A stretch of DNA of 54,858 nt from Bacteroidota bacterium (GTDB lineage: Bacteria; Bacteroidota; Bacteroidia; Chitinophagales; Saprospiraceae): positions 1-54,858 of the forward strand of contig JAJRUR010000076.1 in assembly GCA_024277695.1 (NCBI GenBank), in the 5' to 3' direction. Under the pieces are notes generated by a model. The model was not told where the DNA came from. It searched no databases and saw nothing but the letters and a program-made list of their open reading frames with translations. Positions 8,445 through 18,031 of the stretch are shown piece by piece. Position 1 is the stretch's first letter, and each line of letters opens with the position of its first letter. A program made the position numbers and the translations under genes.

Positions 8445-9305
8445 ATGAGACAGCTAAAAATCACGAACCGAATTACGCGACGCGAAAGTATAGCCATAGA
8501 TAAGTATCTCAATGAGATCAGCAAAATACCGCTCATCGATGCAGAAAAAGAGGCTGAACTAGCCAGATTGATTAGAAATGGAGACCAAAAAGCACTCAAA
8601 GATCTCACAGAAGCTAACCTCCGTTTTGTAGTGTCCGTAGCCAAACAATATCAAAATCAAGGACTATCACTAAGTGACCTGATCAATGAGGGCAATGTAG
8701 GACTCATCAAGGCTGCCAAGCGTTTTGACGAAACTAAGGGGTTCAAGTTTATTTCTTATGCAGTTTGGTGGATACGGCAGTCCATCCTGCAAGCCATTGT
8801 CGAATATAGTCGAATGGTGCGTTTGCCTCTCAATAAGATCAACGCATACAATAAGATCAACAAAGCCTATTTGGATTTTATTCAAGAGTATGAACGAAAG
8901 CCTTCTATGAGCGAACTAGCTGTACTTGTAGATATGGATGAGGCAAAAGTTGAGCAGATTATCAGGAGTTTTAAACAACATATATCTATGGATGCACCGG
9001 TATCTCCGGACGAAGATTCAGGTACATCACTCATCGAGTTTATCGAAACGGGAGATGAAGAGTCACCTGATATCCATTTGATCAACGACTCCACCAGTTC
9101 TGATATCATAGACAGTTTGAGTAATCTTTCTCCTAGAGAGCGTGATGTGATAGTGGCTTATTATGGACTGGATGGTAATACTGAAAATGACCTCAAGCAG
9201 GTAGGAGAGATGTACGGACTCTCTACCGAAAGAGTACGACAGATCAAAAGTAGAGCGCTACGACGCTTGAGAAGCAATGTCAGGTTAAGAAAAATGAAAT
9301 ACTAA
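8445..9305 (+). CDS. rpoD: Primary RNA polymerase sigma factor (RpoD/SigA)
   Basis: 286 residues, the short form of the housekeeping sigma factor normal for Bacteroidota (no region 1.1 or large non-conserved insert). Region 1.2 is at about 15-50 (IDKYLNEISKIPL), region 2 at about 60-125 (NLRFVVSVAKQYQNQGLSL, DLINEGNVGLIKAAKRFD, YAVWWIRQSI), region 3 at about 130-200, and region 4 at about 225-280 with the helix-turn-helix VGEMYGLSTERVRQIKSRAL that reads the -33 box. This factor would recognise the TTTG/TAnnTTTG promoters seen in this window. It has its own intergenic region, with the strong FadL terminator upstream and a convergent transketolase gene 27 bases downstream. Confidence 0.96.
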   Translation: MRQLKITNRITRRESIAIDKYLNEISKIPLIDAEKEAELARLIRNGDQKALKDLTEANLRFVVSVAKQYQNQGLSLSDLINEGNVGLIKAAKRFDETKGFKFISYAVWWIRQSILQAIVEYSRMVRLPLNKINAYNKINKAYLDFIQEYERKPSMSELAVLVDMDEAKVEQIIRSFKQHISMDAPVSPDEDSGTSLIEFIETGDEESPDIHLINDSTSSDIIDSLSNLSPRERDVIVAYYGLDGNTENDLKQVGEMYGLSTERVRQIKSRALRRLRSNVRLRKMKY

Positions 9306-9332
9306 AAAGCTATTGCAAAAACTGCTCTCGAT

Positions 9333-11336
9333 TTATCGATCAGCTAAGAAATGATTTAATATAGCTTCTGCAGTGATACCAAACTCCTCATATAATATTT
9401 GATATGGTGCAGATGCTCCAAAGCTGTTCATGCCGATAAATTTGCCTTTGTCTCCGAGGTACCGGTCCCACCCAAATCCTGATCCTGCTTCTATAGCTAC
9501 TCTATTTTTGATTCTTCGAGGTAGTACTCTTCTCTTATATGACTCGGGCTGAGCCTCAAAGACCTCCATACTCATCATGGACACGAGCATGACCTTGTGT
9601 TTTAGGGCATTGAGTTTTCTTTTTGCCTCCAATGCTATTTCTACTTCAGAACCGGAAGCAATAATGAGATAGCTGGCACCGACATCTTTTGCCAAAATAT
9701 AAGCTCCTCGTTCGGCCTTTTTGGCGGAAGCTAACTGTAGAGCTTTTCGGTCAAAAACCGGCAATTTTTGCCGCGTTAGCACAAGGCAGCTGGGGCCGGT
9801 TTTGTGTTTTAGAGCCATTTTCCAGGCTTCGATAGTCTCATTGGCATCCATAGGTCTAAGGACGCGCATATTGGGCATAGCGCGTAACGCAGCCAGCTGG
9901 GCTATGGGTTGATGCGTAGGGCCATCCTCACCCAATCCAATCGAATCATGTGTCAGCACATAGATGACCTGTAGCTTCATAAGCGCCGCCATACGCATAG
10001 CCGGTCGCATGTAGTCTGTGAAAACAAAAAATGTTCCGGCATAAGGTAGTACTGCACCGTGTAGGGCCAGACCGTTCATAATGGCGGCCATAGCATGTTC
10101 TCGGACACCATAATGTATATATCTGCCTTGGCGATGTAAGGCACTAAAGGCAGATTCGGATTTTGGAAAGGTCTTATTAGAGGGTGTGAGGTCTGCTGAT
10201 CCACCTATGAGCGCAGGTATTTTGGGAGCAAGACCATGGAGGATAGCTCCTGAAGCTGCGCGCGTAGCCTGTACTCCTCCTGATTCAAAAGCAGGGATAC
10301 GAAGAGCTGCATTGGGTATTTCGCCCGCAATGGCTTTGGTCAGTTTTTCGGAAAGGGATTTATATTTGTTGCGATAGTTTTTATAAAGGGCTTGCCAGGC
10401 TCGTTGATGCTCAGCTCCTCGTTTTGCGACGGACTTTGCAAAAGATGGAGCTTCGGGTACTATATAGAATGTTTGGTCTGTAGGTAGGCCAAGTGCTTTT
10501 TTTGTCAAGCGTATCTCTTCTACTCCCAAAGGCTCTCCATGTGCTTTGGAGGTGCCACTGCGATGAGGACTTCCGAATCCTATGATTGTCTTACAGGATA
10601 TGATGGATGGTCTGTCCTTCTCTTCTCGGGCTTGGGAGATAGCATCGTAAATAGCATCCAAATTATGTCCGTCAATGGATTGAGTATGCCACCCATAAGC
10701 ATCAAATCGCTTCATAACATCTTCCGAAAAAGCCAAATTGGCTTCACCGTCTATGGTAATATTATTATCGTCATAGAGTAATATAAGTTTGCCTAATCTT
10801 AAGTGTCCTGCCAACGATGCTGCTTCATGTGATATCCCTTCTTGGAGATCACCATCACCTGCCATAACATAGCAATAGTGATCAATCAAGGGATAAGACT
10901 TTTTGTTAAATCTTGCAGCAAGCGATGACTCTGCAATGGCAAATCCCACAGCATTGGCAAGCCCTTGGCCTAAGGGGCCTGTAGTGGTTTCTACTCCCGG
11001 AGTATCTCCATATTCCGGGTGCCCGGGTGTCTTGCTGTGCCACTGCCTAAAATGGCGTATTTCATCCAAGGATAGATCATAACCATACAGGTGCAAGAGA
11101 CTATATAACAGCATACTCCCATGTCCACCTGATAGAACAAAACGATCTCTATCAAACCAATCGGGATTGGATGGATCAAACTTTAGAAAATCAGACCAAA
11201 GGACAGCCGCGACATCAGCCATACCGAGGGGCATACCGGGATGACCACTGTTAGCCGCTTGAACGGCATCCATACTGAGACTTCTGATCGATAAAGCAAT
11301 CGCTTGGAGTTCTTTGGGGGGAGTTCGTTTTGTCAT
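9333..11336 (-). CDS. tkt: Transketolase
   Basis: 667 residues, full length for bacterial transketolase, which moves two-carbon ketol units between sugar phosphates in the pentose-phosphate pathway with thiamine diphosphate. The N-terminal pyrophosphate domain shows GHPGMPLGMAD, GGHGSMLLYSLLHLYGYDL and the thiamine-diphosphate motif GDG (160-162) to NN (191-192). The pyrimidine domain carries the catalytic glutamate in VREHAMAAIMNGLALHG (around residue 410) and HDSIGLGEDGPTHQP. The C-terminal domain contains LIIASGSEVEIALEA. The gene is convergent with rpoD and appears to be transcribed alone. No terminator is visible in the 27-base gap. Confidence 0.97.
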   Translation of the reverse strand: MTKRTPPKELQAIALSIRSLSMDAVQAANSGHPGMPLGMADVAAVLWSDFLKFDPSNPDWFDRDRFVLSGGHGSMLLYSLLHLYGYDLSLDEIRHFRQWHSKTPGHPEYGDTPGVETTTGPLGQGLANAVGFAIAESSLAARFNKKSYPLIDHYCYVMAGDGDLQEGISHEAASLAGHLRLGKLILLYDDNNITIDGEANLAFSEDVMKRFDAYGWHTQSIDGHNLDAIYDAISQAREEKDRPSIISCKTIIGFGSPHRSGTSKAHGEPLGVEEIRLTKKALGLPTDQTFYIVPEAPSFAKSVAKRGAEHQRAWQALYKNYRNKYKSLSEKLTKAIAGEIPNAALRIPAFESGGVQATRAASGAILHGLAPKIPALIGGSADLTPSNKTFPKSESAFSALHRQGRYIHYGVREHAMAAIMNGLALHGAVLPYAGTFFVFTDYMRPAMRMAALMKLQVIYVLTHDSIGLGEDGPTHQPIAQLAALRAMPNMRVLRPMDANETIEAWKMALKHKTGPSCLVLTRQKLPVFDRKALQLASAKKAERGAYILAKDVGASYLIIASGSEVEIALEAKRKLNALKHKVMLVSMMSMEVFEAQPESYKRRVLPRRIKNRVAIEAGSGFGWDRYLGDKGKFIGMNSFGASAPYQILYEEFGITAEAILNHFLADR

Positions 11337-11492
11337 ATTTTATAGTTAGGCATTGAGATGCGAATGTAATACATATCGACCAAAAAGTATAGTTTTTTAC
11401 CCTGTCTGTACGGCAGAGAGCTTCGATATTCCATTCTTGTCTGATGTATGTGTTCTATCACTGCGAGAGAACATATCGACATGGCCTTGATC

Positions 11493-12314
11493 CTATTGCT
11501 GTCGAATCAATTCCAATAGTCGATCGGGATAATCTGATGCGATTCCATCCACTCCCAAATCGATCAGACGTTGCATATCTTCAATTTTATTGACTGTCCA
11601 GGTGACTACTTGGATGTCTCGTGCTTTGGTATAAGCAATCAAAGACGGTTCTACTAGTTGATGGTACGGACTATAAATATCAGGGAGAAAACCCAAACGC
11701 TCTACGTTGGTGAGGTGTCCCGCCAAATTTTCTACCAAAAGGACGATGGTATAGCCGGGGTATTGCTTGCGCAAATATTGAAGCGTGGCTATATCAAAAC
11801 ACTGTAGACTCACTTGCTCTCTCAATCCAAACTTTTCGATTTGTGCTACTACCAAATCTACAAATGTTGCGCGATCAGGATGGAATATACCTATGTGATG
11901 CTCAACGACTTTCATCTCAATATTATAATGGATAGGAGGCGAATTATTTATATGCAGCCACCCCTCGACAGCAGCAAATGTCTCTTCAAGGCTCGGCTTG
12001 TGGCTCGCAATACAAGCTTGGTCGGGAAAAGCCGCATAGTATTTTGAACCGCAGTCGTATTGCCTGATCTGCTCATAATCCATCGCATATAGGTTGTGCA
12101 TTTTTTCGTCCACCTGCCTGATGGATTTGCCGCAAGGCAAAGTGCAAAACTGATAAGACATCCACGGTTCATGTGAGACGATTACTTGATGATCTTTACT
12201 GATCACGACATCCATTTCCAAGGTATGGACTCCCAGATCAAGGGCTTTTATAAATGCGGGGATAGTATTTTCGGGCATCAAGCCACGACAACCGCGATGT
12301 CCTTGTACGTCCAT
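11493..12314 (-). CDS. Glycerophosphodiester phosphodiesterase family protein
   Basis: 273 residues, no signal peptide, so probably cytosolic. The GDPD TIM-barrel motifs are visible: HRG at 6-8 with the ENT of LMPENTIPAF, then EMDVVISKDHQVIVSHEPW holding the metal-binding Glu/Asp and catalytic His, and the C-terminal VVTWTVNKIEDMQRLIDLGV and GVDGIASDYPDRL. Such enzymes hydrolyse glycerophosphodiesters from phospholipid turnover to glycerol-3-phosphate and an alcohol. It starts 14 bases after the stop of the large secreted protein gene, so the two may be cotranscribed, although no functional link is obvious. Confidence 0.93.
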   Translation of the reverse strand: MDVQGHRGCRGLMPENTIPAFIKALDLGVHTLEMDVVISKDHQVIVSHEPWMSYQFCTLPCGKSIRQVDEKMHNLYAMDYEQIRQYDCGSKYYAAFPDQACIASHKPSLEETFAAVEGWLHINNSPPIHYNIEMKVVEHHIGIFHPDRATFVDLVVAQIEKFGLREQVSLQCFDIATLQYLRKQYPGYTIVLLVENLAGHLTNVERLGFLPDIYSPYHQLVEPSLIAYTKARDIQVVTWTVNKIEDMQRLIDLGVDGIASDYPDRLLELIRQQ

Positions 12315-12328
12315 AATCGGATCAATAG

Positions 12329-15300
12329 TTAACGGATCAAATGTATTTCGCCTCGAAATTTTTCTATAGTTCCATTGGGGCGAGTGAGTTCTACCAAGTA
12401 GATATAAAGTTCTGTAGGAAGGTCATTTCCTTGTCGGTCTCGACCGTCCCAAGCTGCATCCGCTGCAGTACTGTTAAATACTTGCTGCCCCCACCGATTA
12501 TAGATACTCATATAATTGATGCGTAGAGACTCGGCGAGTGCGGGCTTGAATACGTCGTTTCGCCCATCACCATTTGGAGTAAAGGTATTGGGAAATTTGA
12601 TTTCATCGATAGCTTTGACGAGCAGTTGGATGCGTTTCGAAATAGTACACCCCGAAATTTGATCCGTGACGATGAGCTCTACGGTATAGTTAAAGTCTTC
12701 TGCAATGATATCCAAGGATTCGCCGGTTTGATCACTAAGCACACCATTGACATACCATTGATAATCTATGGCGTTAGCAGCTTCAGCCGTAGCGCGCAGG
12801 CTGATGGTTTGTCCTATAAAGATATCGTCAGTATTCAGCAAGATGATAGAGGCATCCACCTCGGGATAGACGATCACTTCCTGGAGCCCTACGAGTTCGC
12901 ACAAGCCGCTAAAGTCTCTGATCACATATGTTTTTGAAGCAGTAGCTTTAAAAAAAGGATTGAGACAGTTTAGACAACTTAACTCTGGCTCATCATCCCA
13001 AATTCCTTGGACAAAACGGGTGTTATCTACATCTAACTGCACAGTGGAGTCCCGGCAGGAATATAGAGTGGGGAAGATAAGGGTATCCTTGGGAGAAATA
13101 TTGACATCGACCTGTACACTGTAAGTACACTGATCCCGTTGGTAGCTCAATGTATAGATTTGGCTGTGGGTAGGACGCATCAGTGGATCTGGACAATTTG
13201 TACAGGAAAGGCCTGTACCGGGCGACCAATCAATCCGCGAAATATCTGTATCAAAGATTTGGAACCGTACGGACTGACCGGCACATATTGTAGTATCGCG
13301 AAAACCGGTGCTTATACCTTTAGGTGTGGTTAAGAGTACAAAGGTATCGACTTGTGTACAGGCTCCATTTACCGTTTGTCGCGTATAGATGCTCGAATGT
13401 TGTACCTCAAAGCGAGCAGATGGTAAAGATGGGTTACTCACCAAATTATCATCATTCGGCGACCAATTGAAACGTAAATTGGGATATTGGGGAGGAGAAA
13501 TAAACTCAGGAATCAGTTCGACTTGATCTCCTATACAAAATACTTCTTTTTGAGGTATGATACTATAACCCAAAGCAGGCAAACTATCCACATCTATTTC
13601 AATCTTTTTTTCTACAATACAAGCTCCTAAGTCTGCATAGATGCTAAACTCCGTATAGGATAACGGATATAATAGAGCAGTACTGTCTTCAATGCTTCCG
13701 AATTGCGGTGGAGAAAGGCTATAAAACACCGGCTGATGTATGGTACTTAGACGGAGTTGTACTGTGTCATCTTGGCAAATATGCACTGCATCGTTCGTTT
13801 CAATCTCAAAATACGGATCAATCACAGAGATATCAATATTTTGTGTAAAAGAACAGGCTTCAAAATCGATGGTCAATATCAAAACATCAGAATGCAGAGG
13901 AAGCACAGCATATATACTGTCGTTGAGCCGCCGAATGATCGACGGGTTAGACCAAAGCAACTGTCCTCTTATCGTATCATAGCTTACTTTGATCAAAAGA
14001 CTGTCTCCCAAGCATATATTACTGTTGTCGAGTTGCTCAAAGTTAACTGCATTATCGATGACAAATACATCTACCGAGCCGCTTCGCGTGCATAGCCCAT
14101 AGTCTATTTGGTATTGGATAGACTTCGTAGTTTGTGGATGCAATAGATAGGTAGAATCGTCTATCTGAGTTACATCTTCGGCAGGAAGCCAAGTAATCTC
14201 AGCCCGGGGGTCATTGAGCTTGAGCTGAAGGGTTACAGAAGATCCGGTACAAATCGTATCCCAACTGAGCAAACGGAGATCTATACTTGTGTCAATTACA
14301 GTAATGACTTGTTGTAGTTCACTCGTACAATCCCCGGCCGATACCTGTATGGTATAGTTTGTAGTGCTCGTCGGTCTAAAGAATAAGCTGTCGTTGCGAT
14401 AAACAATATCGGTATTAGGTGAGATAGAGATTAGGGCACCGGTATCATTGGCTATGAGGGTAGCAAGGACTTGTTCTCCGGGGCAGATGGTATCCTTATC
14501 GCTGATTTGGTATTGAAATGATGAATTCCTGACTGTAATGCTCGTTCTGCTCGTGTCGGCACATCGATGAAGTGCTCCCGTGGCGATTCGGGTATATGTC
14601 CTTGTCACTATTGGGAAGGCTAGGGGAGCTGCTATGGTCGAATCACTAAGACCGATACCCGGAGTCCAACTGTAGGATATGGTGCTATCAGATCCTACTG
14701 CTGCCAAAACTATGGTATCGCCCAAGCAAATAGTACTATCTGCAATGATTTGCGAAGGACTGATTTGTTCTATGCCGGCAAAGATGGTATCTCGGTAGCT
14801 GCAACTATCCAAAAAAGAACTTATAATAATAGGAGCAGTTTGTTCAGGAACTAACACAAAATGCAAAGAATCTCGAGATAGAAGGATAGAATCCGGAGCG
14901 ATATGGATAGAGTCTGCTTCTTGGGACATCACCAAATCAAAGATCAATGCATCACCCCGACATAGGGTGTCATCCGATCTTATAAAGATCTCAAAACTTG
15001 GGTCAAAAGTTCTTATAAAAACCGAATCCATATCTTGACAAGATACCCCTGTACCTAGCAGATACACAAATCCTGCATAACTCGTATCTATAACTACAGT
15101 ATCCATATCCAGATCTGCAAAGAGTCCTGGGGCAGTCCAGATGTAATTGGCTGCTCCAACTCCCGTAAGAAGAACACCCTTGCCGGGAATACAGTAGTCT
15201 GACTGATCGAGTTGTCGGATTCTGACATCGAGCGTATCGATAAGGCCTATCTCTAACAGGTCACAACGCATGTCCGGTGTCCCGATCCGAAAGAGTTCGA

Positions 15301-15649
15301 TGATGATACTTTCGTAGGTTTCAGATAATGTATCCGGCACTGCCTCTATATTATAGACTTTGGTCTGCTCTCCCGGTAAGAAGATGACAGTGTCCGGCAG
15401 ATTACTTATGTAGTCGATCGTATCAAGTGCTGTTCCGGATTTGTGTATCCTAAAATGTAGCGTATCCACGGCAACGGAGTCCAAACCTATCCGAATGGAA
15501 GAGACCGCAGTATTGCAGGATTCTACAAGTCTATCCGGCAGATTGTCAGAGCTAAAGGATAGGGATGCTCCGGGACTCATCGAATAGATGAGCTCAAATC
15601 CAAAGCCCATCATCAGCAAGGGTATAGCTATTATGATTGATATTCTCAT
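12329..15649 (-). CDS. Large T9SS type B (CHU_C) secreted protein with Ig-like repeats
   Basis: I start it at ATG 15649 (1106 residues) because MRISIIIAIPLLMM begins a signal peptide there and it lies 17 bases after the upstream stop; an in-frame ATG at 15700 would overlap the cytochrome gene and add a charged leader. The N-terminal part resembles a choice-of-anchor/Calx-like domain (PGASLSFSSDNLPDRLVESC). Then follow about ten tandem Ig-like modules of ~80-90 residues, each opening with a Cys-x-Gly-Asp type turn (ICLGDTIVL, ICTGSSVTL, ICLGDSLLI). The end is the CHU_C domain: FPNTFTPNGDGRNDVF, IYNRWGQQVF and AWDGRDRQGNDLP. The CHU_C domain directs export by T9SS. A structural or adhesive surface role is inference. 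Confidence 0.92.
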   Translation of the reverse strand: MRISIIIAIPLLMMGFGFELIYSMSPGASLSFSSDNLPDRLVESCNTAVSSIRIGLDSVAVDTLHFRIHKSGTALDTIDYISNLPDTVIFLPGEQTKVYNIEAVPDTLSETYESIIIELFRIGTPDMRCDLLEIGLIDTLDVRIRQLDQSDYCIPGKGVLLTGVGAANYIWTAPGLFADLDMDTVVIDTSYAGFVYLLGTGVSCQDMDSVFIRTFDPSFEIFIRSDDTLCRGDALIFDLVMSQEADSIHIAPDSILLSRDSLHFVLVPEQTAPIIISSFLDSCSYRDTIFAGIEQISPSQIIADSTICLGDTIVLAAVGSDSTISYSWTPGIGLSDSTIAAPLAFPIVTRTYTRIATGALHRCADTSRTSITVRNSSFQYQISDKDTICPGEQVLATLIANDTGALISISPNTDIVYRNDSLFFRPTSTTNYTIQVSAGDCTSELQQVITVIDTSIDLRLLSWDTICTGSSVTLQLKLNDPRAEITWLPAEDVTQIDDSTYLLHPQTTKSIQYQIDYGLCTRSGSVDVFVIDNAVNFEQLDNSNICLGDSLLIKVSYDTIRGQLLWSNPSIIRRLNDSIYAVLPLHSDVLILTIDFEACSFTQNIDISVIDPYFEIETNDAVHICQDDTVQLRLSTIHQPVFYSLSPPQFGSIEDSTALLYPLSYTEFSIYADLGACIVEKKIEIDVDSLPALGYSIIPQKEVFCIGDQVELIPEFISPPQYPNLRFNWSPNDDNLVSNPSLPSARFEVQHSSIYTRQTVNGACTQVDTFVLLTTPKGISTGFRDTTICAGQSVRFQIFDTDISRIDWSPGTGLSCTNCPDPLMRPTHSQIYTLSYQRDQCTYSVQVDVNISPKDTLIFPTLYSCRDSTVQLDVDNTRFVQGIWDDEPELSCLNCLNPFFKATASKTYVIRDFSGLCELVGLQEVIVYPEVDASIILLNTDDIFIGQTISLRATAEAANAIDYQWYVNGVLSDQTGESLDIIAEDFNYTVELIVTDQISGCTISKRIQLLVKAIDEIKFPNTFTPNGDGRNDVFKPALAESLRINYMSIYNRWGQQVFNSTAADAAWDGRDRQGNDLPTELYIYLVELTRPNGTIEKFRGEIHLIR

Positions 15650-15666
15650 CTTGGGTCTAAAAGTAA

Positions 15667-16083
15667 CTATCTTTTGGAATTTGTACAGTTTCGCTGCCAC
15701 TTTTCAATCGTGTCTTTGGGGATATAGTTCTTTTTCTGTAAAAATTTTTTGGAGAGAAAATTGATCAGATTGGTCATTTCCTCAGGACTTATGTCCGGTA
15801 TCGGAGGCATGGGTTCAGAATATAGCTGACCATCGACAAGTATAGAATCATGCAAACCAAATAGTATGATGCACGGTAAGTCTTCAAAATGGGTAGCTAA
15901 ATAGTCGCTCCCTGCTAATGGAGGGATAAGCTTGCCCAAGCCGGTACCATCTTCCAGATGACATTGGGCACACTTGTTTTTATATATTTGCTCTCCGGAC
16001 GAATATGATTCAGTACACCCGGATAACCAATATGTTAACAATACTATGCTAATGATATTCTTTAAGTAATACATCGATATCAT
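15667..16083 (-). CDS. Lipoprotein c-type cytochrome
   Basis: 138 residues. The lipobox ends at Cys23 (YWLSGC), so it is a lipid-anchored periplasmic protein. A single haem site CAQCH is at 38-42, and Met92 in the PMPPIPD stretch is the likely distal ligand. ATG 16083 overlaps the end of the SCO gene by 35 bases; ATG 16074 (three codons later) is equally possible. The overlap and order (Met/His lipoprotein, SCO, cytochrome c) point to one operon handling copper and electrons in the periplasm. The exact redox partner is unknown. Confidence 0.9.
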   Translation of the reverse strand: MISMYYLKNIISIVLLTYWLSGCTESYSSGEQIYKNKCAQCHLEDGTGLGKLIPPLAGSDYLATHFEDLPCIILFGLHDSILVDGQLYSEPMPPIPDISPEEMTNLINFLSKKFLQKKNYIPKDTIEKWQRNCTNSKR

Positions 16084-16669
16084 TTAAGAAGTCATCTACA
16101 GATTTTGGCTCAGTGCCTTGGCAGTAGGAGCGTACGCGACCTTGCTTATCTATCAAAATGAGTCGGCCACTATGATTGATTCCTCCTGCTGCGTCTTCGT
16201 CATCTACGGCTACACTAAAATAATCTGCTGCCAGTGACCAAATACTGTCTTTGGGACCGGTCAGAAAACTCCACTTATCCGTAGATACTTCGAGCTTTTG
16301 GGCATAGTCTGCAAGTCTCCCGATACTATCACGTTTTGGGTCCAGTGTAAAGGATACGATATGCACTTGATCTACGTCCTCGTATTTGTCATAAACCCTT
16401 TTGAGCTGCGTGGTGACTTTTGGGCATATGGACGGGCAGTGCGTAAAGAAAAAATCCGCAATATAAATCTTGTCCTGTAAGCTTTCGTTATCTATAATTT
16501 GACCATCTTGGTTATAAAAAGAAAAGCTACGGATGGTATGATATGTAGTATCTCCTTGTCGGATGGTACGCTCACCTAAGATGGGAAGTACTTTGGGCTC
16601 CGGTGCACAGGATGCCAAAAAGAATAAAAGAAAGGTCACTATAAAGAAGTATGTCGTGCAGAGTCTCAT
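16049..16669 (-). CDS. SCO1/SenC-family copper chaperone / thiol oxidoreductase
   Basis: 206 residues with a thioredoxin fold. A lipobox ends at Cys21 (FFLASC). The copper-binding motif is FFFTHCPSICPK (Cys78, Cys82) and the distal copper ligand is H166 in GGINHSGRL; all three ligands of the SCO family are present, so copper binding is expected. SCO proteins deliver copper to the CuA site of cytochrome oxidase or act as periplasmic thiol reductases. The downstream cytochrome c gene overlaps it by 35 bases, and a Met/His-rich lipoprotein gene lies 3 bases upstream. Confidence 0.94.
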   Translation of the reverse strand: MRLCTTYFFIVTFLLFFLASCAPEPKVLPILGERTIRQGDTTYHTIRSFSFYNQDGQIIDNESLQDKIYIADFFFTHCPSICPKVTTQLKRVYDKYEDVDQVHIVSFTLDPKRDSIGRLADYAQKLEVSTDKWSFLTGPKDSIWSLAADYFSVAVDDEDAAGGINHSGRLILIDKQGRVRSYCQGTEPKSVDDFLNDIDVLLKEYH

Positions 16670-16672
16670 GGC

Positions 16673-17074
16673 TTATTGGTGTGTATATTTTTTTGATTGT
16701 TCGATGGCCTTTTTCATTTGGACATGAATCTTGCGGATATCCGTAAGCTGGTCGTTGAGATATTTTTGAGCAATAGCCTCTTCTGTTGAGGCCTCCGGTT
16801 TCTTAAAATCAGCCATCCAGTTCATCATAGCTTCTTCCGCCTGATGCAACTCTTGAATATAAAAACCCAAATTATTCATTTCATCTGTGGCTTCAGCAGC
16901 ATTTTTCTGGTCGGTGAGTAATTTGCTCTGTTGATAGATATCCGACATCAATTCCATGGCTGCATCATGTTCTTCCATTACAGTATCAAATAATCGATCC
17001 ATCGAACTTTTTTTATCCGTTTTGCAAGCGGATATACTGACAAATAGCAAGGTGTAGAGTAGGAAATATCTCAT
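16673..17074 (-). CDS. Small Met/His-containing lipoprotein next to SCO
   Basis: I start it at ATG 17074 (133 residues): MRYFLLYTLLFVSISAC is a clean lipoprotein signal with a lipobox Cys17, and a -7 box lies 27 bases upstream. A second in-frame ATG at 17113 would put charged residues before the signal. The mature part is all-helical with repeated Met/His/Glu patterns (VMEEHDAAMELMSD, ELHQAEEAMMNWMADF). I recall similar Bacteroidota proteins being annotated, without basis, as 'viral A-type inclusion protein' and lying beside SCO genes. The Met/His clusters and the neighbour suggest metal, possibly copper, binding; that is inference. Confidence 0.85.
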   Translation of the reverse strand: MRYFLLYTLLFVSISACKTDKKSSMDRLFDTVMEEHDAAMELMSDIYQQSKLLTDQKNAAEATDEMNNLGFYIQELHQAEEAMMNWMADFKKPEASTEEAIAQKYLNDQLTDIRKIHVQMKKAIEQSKKYTHQ

Positions 17075-17100
17075 AGAGATGACATTTAAAAATGAAACAT

Positions 17101-17108
17101 CAAAATTA
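17101..17108 (-). promoter_or_regulatory. -7 box of the lipoprotein-SCO-cytochrome operon
   Basis: CAAAATTA on the plus strand reads TAATTTTG on the minus strand, matching TAnnTTTG, 27 bases before ATG 17074. No clear -33 box is seen. Confidence 0.4.
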
Positions 17109-17173
17109 CGCATTTATCAGGAAAGTGCTATCGGATTTTTGACTTTATTTAGAGCATAATTTATTTTCTTTCT

Positions 17174-17923
17174 TTACGCTCCGGTTCCAAATCGCGTTTC
17201 AATATAGTGGGGCAGCATAGCGCGCCATGTAGGCCAGTCATGAGGCATGTCTTCGCCCCAGATATCCAGTTCATGTGGTATTCTTTTGGATTGGAGAAGA
17301 GCAGACATAGATCTGGATGCGTCCGGATCTTCGAAGTCCCCACTACCTGTGAGCAGATGGATATGCCGGGCATCCCTCAACCGGGGCAAGTAATAATCGT
17401 CGCTGAGGTTTTGTATATAGTGCATGGGCGAATTGAAATAGACATCTTGGTCCATATAGCCATCCGTATAGTTTGTCAGGTCATATACACCACTCATCGC
17501 TATGACCCCATCTAGATGGTCAGGGTATTTTAGATAAAGGTTCAGCGAATGTAAAGCGCCCAGAGATGCACCGCTCATAATGATCGGTGTATCTTCACTT
17601 GTTCTGGACTTGATATAAGGAATAACTTCGTGGATGATGTAGTGATTAAAATCATTATGACGTATAGCTTTATGCTTGGGTAGTATTTTTTTGTTGAGCC
17701 AACTTTCGGCATTGATACTATTGACAGAAAAGACTTTTATTTTTCCTGAAAAGATTAAAGATTCTAGTACATCGATGAGCAAAAAACGTTCGTACTCCAA
17801 ATAATCTGCTGCGGCAGTAGGAACTAATAACAATGCAAAACCGTAATGTCCGTATTCGACTATGGGCATCTCTTTTTTTAGTGACGTACTATACCAACTG
17901 TCCAAATGTCGCTTCATCTTCAT
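17174..17923 (-). CDS. Alpha/beta-hydrolase esterase (COG4947-like)
   Basis: 249 residues, cytosolic. The nucleophile elbow is GASLGALHSL (Ser in GxSxG), the acid is probably the Asp in LLTGSGDFEDPDAS, and the catalytic His is in GEDMPHDWPTWRAMLPHYI near the C-terminus. This layout (short cap, terminal MPHDWPxW) is that of the uncharacterised esterase group COG4947, related to PHB-depolymerase/esterase D folds. The natural substrate is unknown. It is a separate unit from the SCO operon: the gap is 60 bases to its downstream neighbour's promoter region. Confidence 0.85.
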   Translation of the reverse strand: MKMKRHLDSWYSTSLKKEMPIVEYGHYGFALLLVPTAAADYLEYERFLLIDVLESLIFSGKIKVFSVNSINAESWLNKKILPKHKAIRHNDFNHYIIHEVIPYIKSRTSEDTPIIMSGASLGALHSLNLYLKYPDHLDGVIAMSGVYDLTNYTDGYMDQDVYFNSPMHYIQNLSDDYYLPRLRDARHIHLLTGSGDFEDPDASRSMSALLQSKRIPHELDIWGEDMPHDWPTWRAMLPHYIETRFGTGA

Positions 17924-17965
17924 GATTATTTAGGAGTGCAAGATAGGCAATGTGTCTCGAATCCG

Positions 17966-18000
17966 TTTGTCTAATATAATAATTATTCATAATATGTTTG
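17966..18000 (+). promoter_or_regulatory. Promoter for small lipoprotein and carboxypeptidase genes
   Basis: TTTG at 17966-17969 and TATGTTTG at 17993-18000 match the -33 and -7 elements, 23 bases apart, 32 bases before ATG 18032. Confidence 0.45.
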
Positions 18001-18031
18001 TTCTATCCGAGTAATATTGTACTTTCGCGCT

